This document shows, one piece after another, positions 15,738 to 23,869 of a stretch of DNA of 23,884 bases. Numbering within the stretch: position 1 is the first letter of the stretch; each line of letters opens with the position of its first letter. The notes beneath the pieces were generated by a model that saw only the letters and a program-made list of their open reading frames with translations, searched no databases and had not been told where the DNA came from. The position numbers were made by a program, and so were the translations under genes. Source of the DNA: JAUVIB01 sp964424545 (GTDB lineage Bacteria > Calditrichota > Calditrichia > Calditrichales > Calditrichaceae); the NCBI GenBank assembly GCA_964424545.1, contig CAYRJN010000037.1, positions 1 through 23,884 of the forward strand. Direction: 5' to 3'.

Positions 15738-15869
15738 AACAAAGATTTCTCAGACATTTAGGATGCGCAATGATAATATTTACAATTTAATAGATTAATA
15801 ATCGCGCAATTTACGTCAAAAAAATTTCACAATTAATTATACAACGTATAACACAAAGGGGGAATTATT

Positions 15870-16851
15870 ATGCAAAAAGGAGTATAATTTTATTTATTCC
15901 GGCGCTATTTGCAGGTTGTTTAATGAGTTGTAAAAGTACAACGGAAGCGCTTGATAATCCACAACCATCAAAATATGTATTTGTTACTTGTAATGACGCC
16001 AATAGCGTTTCAATGATAAGCGTCGATGATTTAAAAACCGTAAAATATTTAACGGGAAGTGATATTGGCGTTGAAACGTATGAACCGTGAAATCTTTCCA
16101 TCAGCCGCGAAGGTAAGGAACTGTTTGTTCCTTTTCGTCACAGTAATAATATTTTGGTTATTGATGCAACTGAAGGTAAGGTGGATAGAGCCATAACGGA
16201 CAGCGGTTTTAATGAACCGTATGCCTTAACTTATTCTGACGATGGAAAAGAAGTTTGGGTTGTAAATAAACAGGTTGATGGAAGCAATAGCGGTTCCATA
16301 ACCATCATCAGTGTATCTGATTATTCTGTAACAATAACGCTAAACGATGAAAACTTATCCACGCCGGAGGGAATATCTATTGCAGATGGGAAAGCTTATG
16401 TAGCCAATAGAGGGAATGGTACAATCTCGGTTTTTGATTTACAAACGCGCGACTTTTTAAAGGGAATAGACGTAGGAGGTGAGCCGCGCTATGTCGTTTC
16501 GGCAATAGATGGAAAATTTGTTTATGTAACAGGGGTTAATTACGGTTTAGTAAAAATAAGCACCTCTCTTGACTCGGTAGTAAATAAAATTTCGGCTTAT
16601 GGAAGAAACGCCGCAATAGCTCCTGACGGCTCTAAACTTTTTGTTGCCTCTCATGGTAGTTCGATATACTCTGTTGATACAAAACAGATGTAGTCAATGA
16701 AATAAAAATTCCACAGGCCGGTTCAATTTATGCAGTTACAATTTTAAGGGATGGCAGCAAAGGATTTGCGAGCGACGAAAACATGGATATGATCTATGTT
16801 TTTAATCCGGTTTTATCGTCAGTTAAAAAGGGTTTAAGGTTGATACTTTAA
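15870..16851 (+). pseudogene. YVTN/YncE-like beta-propeller lipoprotein, disrupted three times
   Basis: A good ribosome site (AAAGGGGG) precedes ATG 15870, but after MQKGV the frame stops. Reading +2 from the A5 run at 15874-15878 gives RSIILFIPALFAGCLMSCKS, a lipoprotein signal, then KYVFVTCNDANSVSMISV. An in-frame TGA follows at 16088-16090, after which the same frame continues as NLSISREGKELFVPFRHSNN and on through several propeller blades (EVWVVNKQ, KAYVANRGNGTISVFD, KLFVASHGSSIYSVD) to TAG 16691. The next frame then completes the protein from KTDVVNEIKIPQAGSIYAV to TAA 16849. Both frameshifts look like loss of one A from an A run. The intact protein would be about 325 residues, resembling YncE/YVTN repeat lipoproteins. 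Two indels could be sequencing errors; adding a nonsense codon makes a true pseudogene more likely. Confidence 0.85.
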
Positions 16852-16858
16852 ACCCTTT
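16827..16858 (+). terminator. Hairpin overlapping the end of the propeller pseudogene
   Basis: AAAGGGTTTAA (16827-16837) pairs with TTAAACCCTTT (16848-16858), 11 bp around a 10-base loop, overlapping the stop codon at 16849. The downstream sequence is only weakly T-rich, so termination is plausible rather than certain. Confidence 0.5.
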
Positions 16859-17182
16859 GTTCATTAATAAGAGGTATAATAATTTTTACAACTGATATAA
16901 AAGGCAGAAAGGCAAATGCGCTGCTTAAAACGCATTAATTTGTTAATAACAACGCGTTTTATTAAATTTTTACCAACATGTAAAAATTATTTAATTGGGC
17001 AGAAAAGAATAATTTTCCGTTTATCGTTAAGAGAGATAGGATATAGCGTCTTTTAATTTTTGTTACTGTTTCCATTAAGTAAATATAACACTGATTTTTC
17101 TGGTGGTATATGATTGCAGCACTGAGTTTTTATAGGTTAATAGTCTTTTGATAGACAATGCGCTATTGGTAAAAGATTAATT
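16852..17182. other. AT-rich spacer before the Omp85 gene
   Basis: 331 bases without a credible gene. It includes two small hairpins (AATGCG/CGCATT at 16915-16936; AATTTTTAC/GTAAAAATT at 16965-16988) and a possible promoter at 17060-17089. Confidence 0.5.
17060..17089 (+). promoter_or_regulatory. Possible sigma-70 promoter for the Omp85-trkH pair
   Basis: TTGTTA (17060-17065) and TATAAC (17084-17089) with an 18-base spacer, about 90 bases upstream of the Omp85 start. Only a moderate match to consensus. Confidence 0.35.
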
Positions 17183-18946
17183 ATGAACAATATTACGAAG
17201 AATATTTTATTAATGATTTTCATATATATGCTAAGTAATGTAAATCTTTTTGCTCGCAACAACGCCGTTATTAATAAAATCGAGTTTAAAGGCGTATTCG
17301 ATTTATCGCAAAAGGAATTATTAAAAACGATTAAAATGGCTCCGCATCAGCGTTATTACCGCGCTCGGTTTCCTAAAGCTGCCGAGAAAATCGAAGATTA
17401 TTTTACTTCTCGGGGCTATATATTCAGTCGCGTTGATTCGGTGCAAACAATTTTTACATCCGACTCATCATTGGTCGATATTGTTTTTTGGATCAATGCA
17501 GGTCGGCAGATATGGTGGGGTAAAATTAACGTCGGCAGTGATTCGCTCAATCCGGAATATTATAAAAAATATATTACGGATTTGCAGGGAACTTATTATT
17601 CTCAAACCCGTTTGGAAGCGGCTGTTAATCAAATGCTTGAAGCGGCAGCCGATTCCGCTTATCCTTTTGCTGAAGTAAAAATAGGCGATATTATTTTACG
17701 TAAGGGAAAGAAGAAAGATTATGCCGATATTAATATTCACGTGCATGAAAATCATAAAACCTATCTAAGCAATATCCTTTTTGAGGGCAATAAGAACACT
17801 AAAGATTATGTGATGCTGCGGGAATTGGGCGTTAAAAACGGAGCGTTGTATAACAAGAAAGAACTTGACGAAGCCGTTAAAGTTTTAAGGAAAATGACGA
17901 TTCTGCGCAGCGTTGAGCCCCCGCAACTTTTTAAGGCTGAAGGCGATAGCGTAGATGTTTTAATTAAAGTGGAAGAGAGCAATGCAACCAATTTTGACGG
18001 CGTTATCGGTTATATGCCAGCCAATCCCGCCGATAAAAACAGCGCGGGTTATTTTACGGGCGCCGTGGATATTTCATTTAACAATTTATTTGGTACGGCG
18101 CGCGCTTTTTCCGTCAATTGGAAAAAAGCGGATACCTTATCGGAAGAATTTCATGTACGTTATCTCGAGCCGTGGATTTTCAATTGGCCCCTTAATTTAT
18201 CGCTCGGCTTAGACCGTACGGTGCGCGATACGCTATATATTGAATGGGATTATAATTTTAATTTATATATGCGTTTGCTGCAAAACCTAAACATTTTTTT
18301 ACAAATTAAACAACGTTCGGTTACGCCCGATTCCGCAGCGAGCTTTAATAACCGACTCACCAGTAACGATATCACCGATTTACAAATAGGTTTGCAATAT
18401 GATACGCGCGATTATCGTTTTAATCCGAGAAGCGGATTATTTTACAAAGCGAGTTTTACGTATAGTCAAAAAATGATAAAAGGCCCCGCTTACATAGTTG
18501 AAGAGGACGGTCTGAAAACCAATAATGAAATGCAAAGTTATGAGATGATTTTCGAATGGTATCGGAATATTTGGAAAAATCAGGTCTTTGCCCTTAAATT
18601 AACGGGGATGCATATTTCGGGTAGCGCCATTCAGGCAAGCGATTATTTTTGGTTCGGCGGTTTTAAAACCATCCGCGGTTATCGTGAAAATCAATTTGCC
18701 GGCGAAATGGTTGCCTGGACAAATTTGGAATATCGTTTCCTTATGGGGCGCAATTCGCGCATTTTCCTATTTAATGACTGGGGTTATTTTAATAATACGC
18801 AAACAGAGGGAACGGTGCTTACGGGATATGGCATGGGCATACGTTTCGAAACCGGCTTGGGTATGCTTGAAGTAGCTTATGGGTTGAATAAAAACGATAG
18901 TTTCAGCGAAGGGAAAATTCATTTCGGCGTAATTAATAATTTTTAG
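17183..18946 (+). CDS. Omp85-superfamily outer-membrane protein, TamA-like size
   Basis: 587 residues. A signal peptide (about 1-25, ending NLFAR) is followed by three POTRA-like domains, roughly 30-112 (NKIEFKGVFDLSQKELLKTI), 114-196 and 197-267 (LSNILFEGNKNTKDYVMLREL), then a barrel of about 320 residues. The hallmark loop-6 motif is IRGY (497-500) in FGGFKTIRGYRENQF, and the chain ends in F (VINNF), as outer-membrane barrels do. Three POTRAs plus a barrel in under 600 residues matches TamA rather than the longer five-POTRA BamA. A role in outer-membrane protein or lipid assembly is likely, but no TamB or Bam lipoprotein neighbour is present, so the subclass is inference. No clear Shine-Dalgarno precedes the ATG. 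trkH follows 62 bases later on the same strand. Confidence 0.9.
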   Translation: MNNITKNILLMIFIYMLSNVNLFARNNAVINKIEFKGVFDLSQKELLKTIKMAPHQRYYRARFPKAAEKIEDYFTSRGYIFSRVDSVQTIFTSDSSLVDIVFWINAGRQIWWGKINVGSDSLNPEYYKKYITDLQGTYYSQTRLEAAVNQMLEAAADSAYPFAEVKIGDIILRKGKKKDYADINIHVHENHKTYLSNILFEGNKNTKDYVMLRELGVKNGALYNKKELDEAVKVLRKMTILRSVEPPQLFKAEGDSVDVLIKVEESNATNFDGVIGYMPANPADKNSAGYFTGAVDISFNNLFGTARAFSVNWKKADTLSEEFHVRYLEPWIFNWPLNLSLGLDRTVRDTLYIEWDYNFNLYMRLLQNLNIFLQIKQRSVTPDSAASFNNRLTSNDITDLQIGLQYDTRDYRFNPRSGLFYKASFTYSQKMIKGPAYIVEEDGLKTNNEMQSYEMIFEWYRNIWKNQVFALKLTGMHISGSAIQASDYFWFGGFKTIRGYRENQFAGEMVAWTNLEYRFLMGRNSRIFLFNDWGYFNNTQTEGTVLTGYGMGIRFETGLGMLEVAYGLNKNDSFSEGKIHFGVINNF

Positions 18947-19008
18947 AAGTTGCCGACAGACAGGCGTTTTTTGCGTGAAGAATATTAAAGAATATATAGG
19001 AGTATACA

Positions 19009-20760
19009 GTGAGCCGGTGGCGTGAGCTGGTATTAAAAACAGCGGATTACCTACTTATTATAGCGGGCATAACGGCGCTGGCCGGGCTGATTGCCGAATA
19101 CGGGTTTTATCTCTCCTATGCCGACGAGGCGCGCTTGCAACGTTTTGATTTGTTGATACTCTTCGTATTTGTATTACATTATTTTCTAAAAATCGCTTTG
19201 GTAAAAGATCGTCTTTTATATCTGAAACAACATTGGTTTCAGGCCGTTTTGGTCGTCGTCATCCTTTCCGAGACCGCATTTATAATTAACACCTTGGGTT
19301 TTAGTCTTGTTAAACGTTTTTTCTTTGATATTAACGTGCGAGCTATTGCCAAAATAACCATTATCTGGGCGCAAATCTTAATTGTGTTATCTCTAATTCA
19401 CGGCAGCGTGGCTTATAATCGTAAAATCGTTTCTCTTAAATTTCATCCCGCGCAGCTTCTATTATTCAGTTTTGTTTTTGTTATCTTAACGGGAAGCGCT
19501 CTGCTTTCATTGCCGCGCGCTATTTCGCCGGGAGAATCGCTTAGTTATTTGGACGCTCTTTTCACCTCTACCAGCGCCACTTGCGTTACCGGTCTGGTTG
19601 TAGTGGATACGGGAACGCATTTCACTTTTATCGGACAGTTAATCATTCTGGCTCTCATACAGATCGGCGCTTTGGGCATTATGACGCTGGCCAGTTTTTT
19701 CGCGCTATTTTTCCGTCAGGGTATAAGCATACGCGAACGCGCCGTCCTTGGTGAAATGATGAATATTGACAGTCTGAGTATGATCAACCGCACGCTGAAA
19801 CAAATTGTAACGATCACCTTTTCCGTGGAAGCGGTCGGCGCCCTGCTACTGTTCCTTTTCTGGAATAAAGCCGAGTGGAATTTTAATGAACGTCTTTATC
19901 AATCCGTTTTTCATTCCGTCTCGGCATTTTGTAACGCCGGATTCTCTTTAAACAAGGATTCCCTCGTCTCTTTTAATGATAATTATCCCGTATTATTGAC
20001 GATTGCCGCCTTAATTATTATCGGCGGTCTCGGTTTTGTTGTTATCGCCGAATTGACGGGTTTAAAACTGTCTAATCGTTATAAAGAAAAAACCGTTAAG
20101 CGCTGGAGCGTACAAACAAAATTGGTTTTACTTATTTCTTCTATCCTGATTTTCGGGGGAACCATTCTTTTTTATTTAGTCGAACCGGGCAACGGTAGGC
20201 CTGTTCATGATCTAATACAGGCATTTTTCTCTTCGGTTACGGCCAGAACGGCCGGATTTAATTCGGTTGATTTTGTATCTATTTCCGTACCGGCGAGTAT
20301 GTTGATTATGATGTTGATGTTTATCGGAGCATCGCCGGGTTCGGCCGGCGGGGGCATTAAAACGACAACCATCGGTGTGCTTTTCGGCAGTTTATTGATG
20401 ACCATTTCCGGACGTAATAGAATTGTGATGTTTAAGAAAAACATTACCTTTACCGTTCTAAACAGGGCTTTAGTAGTCTTTGCTTTTTCCATAACCATTA
20501 TTTTATTTTCTACTTTTATTCTAACAATCACCGAGCCCTTTCCCTTTTTGGACCTGTTGTTTGAGGAGATTTCGGCTTTTGCTACGGTAGGGCTATCGCG
20601 CGGCATTACAGCGAGTTTAAGTGAAGCGGGTAAAATGGTGTTGATTTTGTCCATGCTGATCGGAAGAATAGGCGCCATGACCATGGCTTTTGCCATTACC
20701 GCGCCAAAAGAGCAGGTAAAAGTGGAATATCCTACGGAAAAAAGTATTATGATCGGATAA
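19009..20760 (+). CDS. trkH: TrkH/KtrB-type potassium transporter membrane subunit
   Basis: A GTG start behind AGGAG gives 583 residues. All four selectivity-filter loops are visible, each with its key glycine: TSATCVTG (188-195, G195), SAFCNAGF (305-312, G311), TARTAGFN (411-418, G416) and SAFATVGL (522-529, G528). Between them lie paired membrane helices, and ASPGSAGGGIKTTT (441-454) is the family's conserved stretch before the last M1-P-M2 unit. The first about 145 residues add several extra membrane helices, as in many FCB-group homologues. It would import K+ across the inner membrane, probably driven by ion gradients. Such subunits need a cytosolic RCK partner (TrkA/KtrA), usually adjacent; here the next gene is convergent and unrelated, so the partner must be elsewhere. 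The spacer to the convergent gene holds only a weak hairpin (20769-20803). Confidence 0.95.
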   Translation: MSRWRELVLKTADYLLIIAGITALAGLIAEYGFYLSYADEARLQRFDLLILFVFVLHYFLKIALVKDRLLYLKQHWFQAVLVVVILSETAFIINTLGFSLVKRFFFDINVRAIAKITIIWAQILIVLSLIHGSVAYNRKIVSLKFHPAQLLLFSFVFVILTGSALLSLPRAISPGESLSYLDALFTSTSATCVTGLVVVDTGTHFTFIGQLIILALIQIGALGIMTLASFFALFFRQGISIRERAVLGEMMNIDSLSMINRTLKQIVTITFSVEAVGALLLFLFWNKAEWNFNERLYQSVFHSVSAFCNAGFSLNKDSLVSFNDNYPVLLTIAALIIIGGLGFVVIAELTGLKLSNRYKEKTVKRWSVQTKLVLLISSILIFGGTILFYLVEPGNGRPVHDLIQAFFSSVTARTAGFNSVDFVSISVPASMLIMMLMFIGASPGSAGGGIKTTTIGVLFGSLLMTISGRNRIVMFKKNITFTVLNRALVVFAFSITIILFSTFILTITEPFPFLDLLFEEISAFATVGLSRGITASLSEAGKMVLILSMLIGRIGAMTMAFAITAPKEQVKVEYPTEKSIMIG

Positions 20761-20815
20761 TGATCAACCCGAAAATATCAGCCTTTAAAATAAAATTTTT
20801 CGGCATGCTATAAAA

Positions 20816-22456
20816 TTACGGTAAGGATTTTTTCCTTCTTATTAATAATATTCTATCGCCTCGCTCTGCATTGCTGGGCGGCGAAAGAGTCAGCTTTCCT
20901 AAACCGCCTATGATATCATGCCCTTTTTGCCATGTTCCCAAGGCGGGATCATACCAAGATACGGAATATTTCCCTTTAAGCAGACGGATGTTTACTTTCG
21001 GTATTAAATTGGCGGGGTTGTCTTTTTGCGGATCAGAGCCGCTCGGATTAGCAATATAAATTATATAATTGTTCATATCATGAGAACATTTCCATTTTTG
21101 CGGTTTGCCGCCGACTAATTTATCATCCGGATGCATATTGATAAGCGTCAACCCGCTCTCCTTAAAAAATTTATGAATATATTTAAAATCATGCGCGCCT
21201 TGAAATAGGAGCCCTTTCCTATTTAGTGTATAATAACCCTGTACACCGTTTGCCGTTCCTTCACGGTAAGGCAGCCATGTATTGCCTCCCCCGTATGTCG
21301 CCGCACCGCTCGAAAGAAGCGATGCCCACATTAAACGTCTAAAAAAGTAACGTCTATTTTCAGGACTTCTATAAAGAGCGTAACGGTCTTCATCATTAAG
21401 TATGGGTTGTATCGTTCTTTTTCTATATTCCAATATTTTTTTACCGTTAATACCGTCAAGTTCTTCTAATGTAACAATATCCGACCATGGCTCATTAATA
21501 AAATCATATCCTGTGAACCGCGCCTGATGATTAGTTATCAATGACCCCCAAGGTTCGCGCATATAAAAATCGTTTCCTATTTTATTAATCATATCATAAT
21601 GGACGTTTCGTTCGTCTCGTTTATTAGCGCTGGTTATTATAGAATCCTCTTTATAGATAACTCTGTCATTAGTTAAACACCAATAGATATTGGGGAAAGA
21701 CGACCAGCGCGCTTGAGCATATTGGCCGATATACTTAATCATAAAATCGCCTTTATCGTACTTTTTTATTGCTTCCGAATCCTCGCCGTAAGGAATAAGC
21801 TGGAGTATAATATTCGGATGGTTGTTGAGCGCATAAGATAATCTTTTATCTATTTCCCGCCATACTTTTAAATTTAGCTTTTTGCCGTTATCAGATAAAA
21901 GGTCTTCTATGGAATGCCTTGATTGGCAAAACCAAACCCTTATTTTTGTTGCGCCCATTGCTACGGATTGGTCAATATACTCTTTCCAAAACGGTTCGGT
22001 AACAGCAGCATATCGGTATCCGGTATCGCCAATATGTAAAAACCAGTCGCCGTTATCATAGACAAATTGTCTTGAATCTTTGTAGCAAATTCTAAGTTTC
22101 CCCTTTAATTTAGAATGTTTTTTCGGTACAGTAACCTTAAATTCACCCTTAAGATTGTTTAATTCTTTTATATTTGATTTTGTTTTATAATACCAATTAC
22201 CCGTTAATGAACAGTAAGCTCTAACTTTAAATAGATTTTCACCGACATAAAAACCGTCAACCGTAATCGATTCTCCATCGGGATTTGTAAACTCAACTTT
22301 TAAAACAATATCTATATAAGGATTGTTCACAGGCGTCGAAAAAGGAAATGCCGTTTCATAGACGGCATACAGCGGCACATCGACAGCGCTATTAAAAAGG
22401 TATGGCTGGGCTATGGTTTTTGAGATAAGTAAAATAAATAGAAAATATTTAAACAT
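20816..22456 (-). CDS. Secreted glycoside hydrolase, DUF5060/DUF4038 (GH140-like) family
   Basis: 546 residues with a signal peptide (MFKYFLFILLISKTIAQ). Residues about 25-112 resemble the DUF5060 beta-sandwich (VPLYAVYETAF, NPDGESITVDGFY, TGNWYYKTKS). About 128-440 form a TIM-barrel-like DUF4038 region starting at FVYDNGDWFLHIGDTGYR and including GATKIRVWFCQSRH (168-181), NIYWCLTND (256-264) and QPILNDEDRYALY (350-362). The last about 90 residues (YIIYIANP, VSWYDPALGTWQKG) resemble the C-terminal beta-domain that often follows. By analogy with GH140 apiosidase, D264 and E356 would be acid/base and nucleophile (inference). It probably acts on plant or algal polysaccharide side chains outside the cytoplasm. 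It stands alone, with no SusCD pair, sugar transporter or regulator nearby. No strong ribosome site precedes the ATG. Confidence 0.75.
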   Translation of the reverse strand: MFKYFLFILLISKTIAQPYLFNSAVDVPLYAVYETAFPFSTPVNNPYIDIVLKVEFTNPDGESITVDGFYVGENLFKVRAYCSLTGNWYYKTKSNIKELNNLKGEFKVTVPKKHSKLKGKLRICYKDSRQFVYDNGDWFLHIGDTGYRYAAVTEPFWKEYIDQSVAMGATKIRVWFCQSRHSIEDLLSDNGKKLNLKVWREIDKRLSYALNNHPNIILQLIPYGEDSEAIKKYDKGDFMIKYIGQYAQARWSSFPNIYWCLTNDRVIYKEDSIITSANKRDERNVHYDMINKIGNDFYMREPWGSLITNHQARFTGYDFINEPWSDIVTLEELDGINGKKILEYRKRTIQPILNDEDRYALYRSPENRRYFFRRLMWASLLSSGAATYGGGNTWLPYREGTANGVQGYYTLNRKGLLFQGAHDFKYIHKFFKESGLTLINMHPDDKLVGGKPQKWKCSHDMNNYIIYIANPSGSDPQKDNPANLIPKVNIRLLKGKYSVSWYDPALGTWQKGHDIIGGLGKLTLSPPSNAERGDRILLIRRKKSLP

Positions 22457-22776
22457 TAGGACTTTTCCGTTTAAGTAATTGTCTTGAAATATAGTGGAAA
22501 AAAGAGTTAATGTTTAATACTTAACGCTAATGGTTTCCTTGTTAATTATTTGTAAATATTTCCATTAAAAGAATCTTATCGGTTCTCCGAAAATTTTGTA
22601 GTTTGACGCGCTGTAAATACTCACCGCGGTGCATCCTGACACGTCCTGCCAATGACATTCAAAGGACGGTTTGGTTTCGATAATATAGTATCAATAAACA
22701 AGAGAGTTTTCCGATAAATAAAAAAGGCCGCGTTGAGAATTTAACGGGGCCTTTACAAACAATAGTTTGATAACGA
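22457..22776. other. Spacer between pfkA and the glycoside hydrolase
   Basis: 320 bases on the same (minus) reading direction. It holds the pfkA terminator at its right end and presumably the hydrolase promoter; TATATT near 22490 on the minus strand with TTAAAC 18 bases before it is a weak candidate. No gene seen. Confidence 0.5.
22713..22754 (-). terminator. Intrinsic terminator of pfkA
   Basis: On the minus strand the arms 22748-22754 and 22723-22729 (AAAGGCC/GGCCTTT) form a 7-bp stem, extended by CGTT/AACG past one mismatch, with a loop of about 8 bases. The transcript then continues as a T-rich tract (TTTTTTATTT). It begins 23 bases past the pfkA stop. Confidence 0.85.
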
Positions 22777-23742
22777 CTAAGTGAGTAAAACCGACAACTC
22801 CAAGAGCTTTTTTTCAATTGTTTTTCTTTTTTCCCATGAATCTTCCAATTTTGTAAAGACGACCTTTTTATTAACCTCGCCAGCCATAACGTCTTTTTTA
22901 CCGTCCAACAGTCCGAATACGGCTTGACTACCCAACAAACTAGCCAGAGTACGATCCTTAGATGTGGGCGAACCGCCGCGTTGAATATGGCCAAGCACAA
23001 CCACACGATATTCCATTCCACTTAATCGTTTGATTTTATTGGCAATAGTGTAAGCGTTGCCCTCTTCGGCGCCTTCGGCTACAACAATAATACTGCTGCG
23101 TTTACCCCTTTTGCGCCCGTCGAAGATTCTTTGTGTTACATCTTCGAGATTGGATTTCTGCTCCGGAATTAAAATTTCTTCTGCGCCTCCTCCTATACCC
23201 ACTTCAAGAGCGATAAATCCGGAATGTCTTCCCATAACCTCCACAATAAACATTAATTCGTGAGAATCGGCCGTATCGCGGATTTTATCGATGGCGTCAA
23301 GCGCAATATTAACGGCAGTATCATAACCAATGGTATAATCCGTGCCGTAAATGTCGTTGTCAATGGTAGCCGGAACGCCGATCACCGGAATTTCGTTTTC
23401 TTCATAAAAATAGTGCGCGCCGTGAAAAGAACCGTCGCCGCCGATCACAACCAGTCCTTCAACGTTCAAGCGGCGCAGTAAATCGGCTCCTTTTTCTCTG
23501 CCCTGCGGATTATTCCATTCGGAACATCGAGATGTTTTAAGAATTGTTCCACCTCGTTGAATGGTATTTGAGACCATTTGCCGGGTCAATTCCGCGTACT
23601 CTTCATATATCAATCCGGAATAGCCTCGTTCGATTCCGTAAACTTTTATATCTTTGCTGTTGGCCGTCCGCACTACCGCGCGAATGGCCGCATTCATCCC
23701 AGGGGCGTCTCCCCCGCTTGTAAGGACAGCAATGGTTTTCAT
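22777..23742 (-). CDS. pfkA: 6-phosphofructokinase, ATP-dependent type
   Basis: Phosphorylates fructose 6-phosphate to the 1,6-bisphosphate, the committed glycolytic step. At 321 residues it matches bacterial PfkA. Motifs: LTSGGDAPGMNAAIR (7-21), GGDGS (101-105) with G104, which marks ATP rather than pyrophosphate use, PATIDND (124-130) with D128 as catalytic base, MGRHSGFIA (170-178) and GHIQRGGSPT (251-260). The usual PGTIDND reads PATIDND here, an unusual but conservative change close to the nucleotide phosphates. Since position 125 is Ala rather than the Lys of PPi enzymes, ATP use still fits best. GAGG precedes the ATG. The gene stands alone between its own promoter and terminator. Confidence 0.97.
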   Translation of the reverse strand: MKTIAVLTSGGDAPGMNAAIRAVVRTANSKDIKVYGIERGYSGLIYEEYAELTRQMVSNTIQRGGTILKTSRCSEWNNPQGREKGADLLRRLNVEGLVVIGGDGSFHGAHYFYEENEIPVIGVPATIDNDIYGTDYTIGYDTAVNIALDAIDKIRDTADSHELMFIVEVMGRHSGFIALEVGIGGGAEEILIPEQKSNLEDVTQRIFDGRKRGKRSSIIVVAEGAEEGNAYTIANKIKRLSGMEYRVVVLGHIQRGGSPTSKDRTLASLLGSQAVFGLLDGKKDVMAGEVNKKVVFTKLEDSWEKRKTIEKKLLELSVLLT

Positions 23743-23793
23743 TTGTATCCTCTTCCCTTAAGCCCGTTTAAACACCATTATTTTAAGATTCTA

Positions 23794-23822
23794 AAGATAA
23801 ATCTAATAATTAATTTTGTCAA
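23794..23822 (-). promoter_or_regulatory. Sigma-70-type promoter of pfkA
   Basis: On the minus strand, TTGACA (23817-23822) and TATCTT (23794-23799) are separated by exactly 17 bases. This gives a predicted start near 23786 and a leader of about 45 bases to the pfkA ATG. It is the best promoter match in the window. Confidence 0.75.
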
Positions 23823-23825
23823 TTT

Positions 23826-23869
23826 TAAATTGGCTCTACTGGGTTTCTTGTGGGTAAAGTTCCAATTTA
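23826..23869. repeat. Inverted repeat upstream of the pfkA promoter
   Basis: TAAATTGG (23826-23833) and CCAATTTA (23862-23869) lie just upstream of the -35 box, 28 bases apart. They may be a regulator's paired half-sites or chance; they do not form a compact hairpin. Confidence 0.3.

Noticed and set aside
15874..15878. Programmed frameshift at the A5 run
   Set aside because: The run is short, no stimulatory structure is evident, and the later lesions would still stop the protein.
16088..16090. TGA as selenocysteine or reassigned codon
   Set aside because: No SECIS-like stem was recognised, the site is a loop position in a propeller, and two frameshifts in the same gene favour simple decay.
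15868..16101. Minus-strand 77-codon frame opposite the propeller pseudogene
   Set aside because: The plus strand encodes an obvious lipoprotein signal and propeller sequence here; the minus frame is a shadow.
20205..20696. Minus-strand 163-codon frame inside trkH
   Set aside because: The plus-strand frame holds conserved TrkH filter loops throughout this stretch; the minus frame is a shadow.
20769..20803. Possible terminator between trkH and the glycoside hydrolase
   Set aside because: Only a 7-bp AT-rich stem (CCGAAAA/TTTTCGG) with a loop of about 21 bases; too weak to call.
22659..23021. Minus-strand 120-codon frame overlapping the 3' end of pfkA
   Set aside because: It runs in a different frame over conserved PfkA motifs and through the terminator hairpin.
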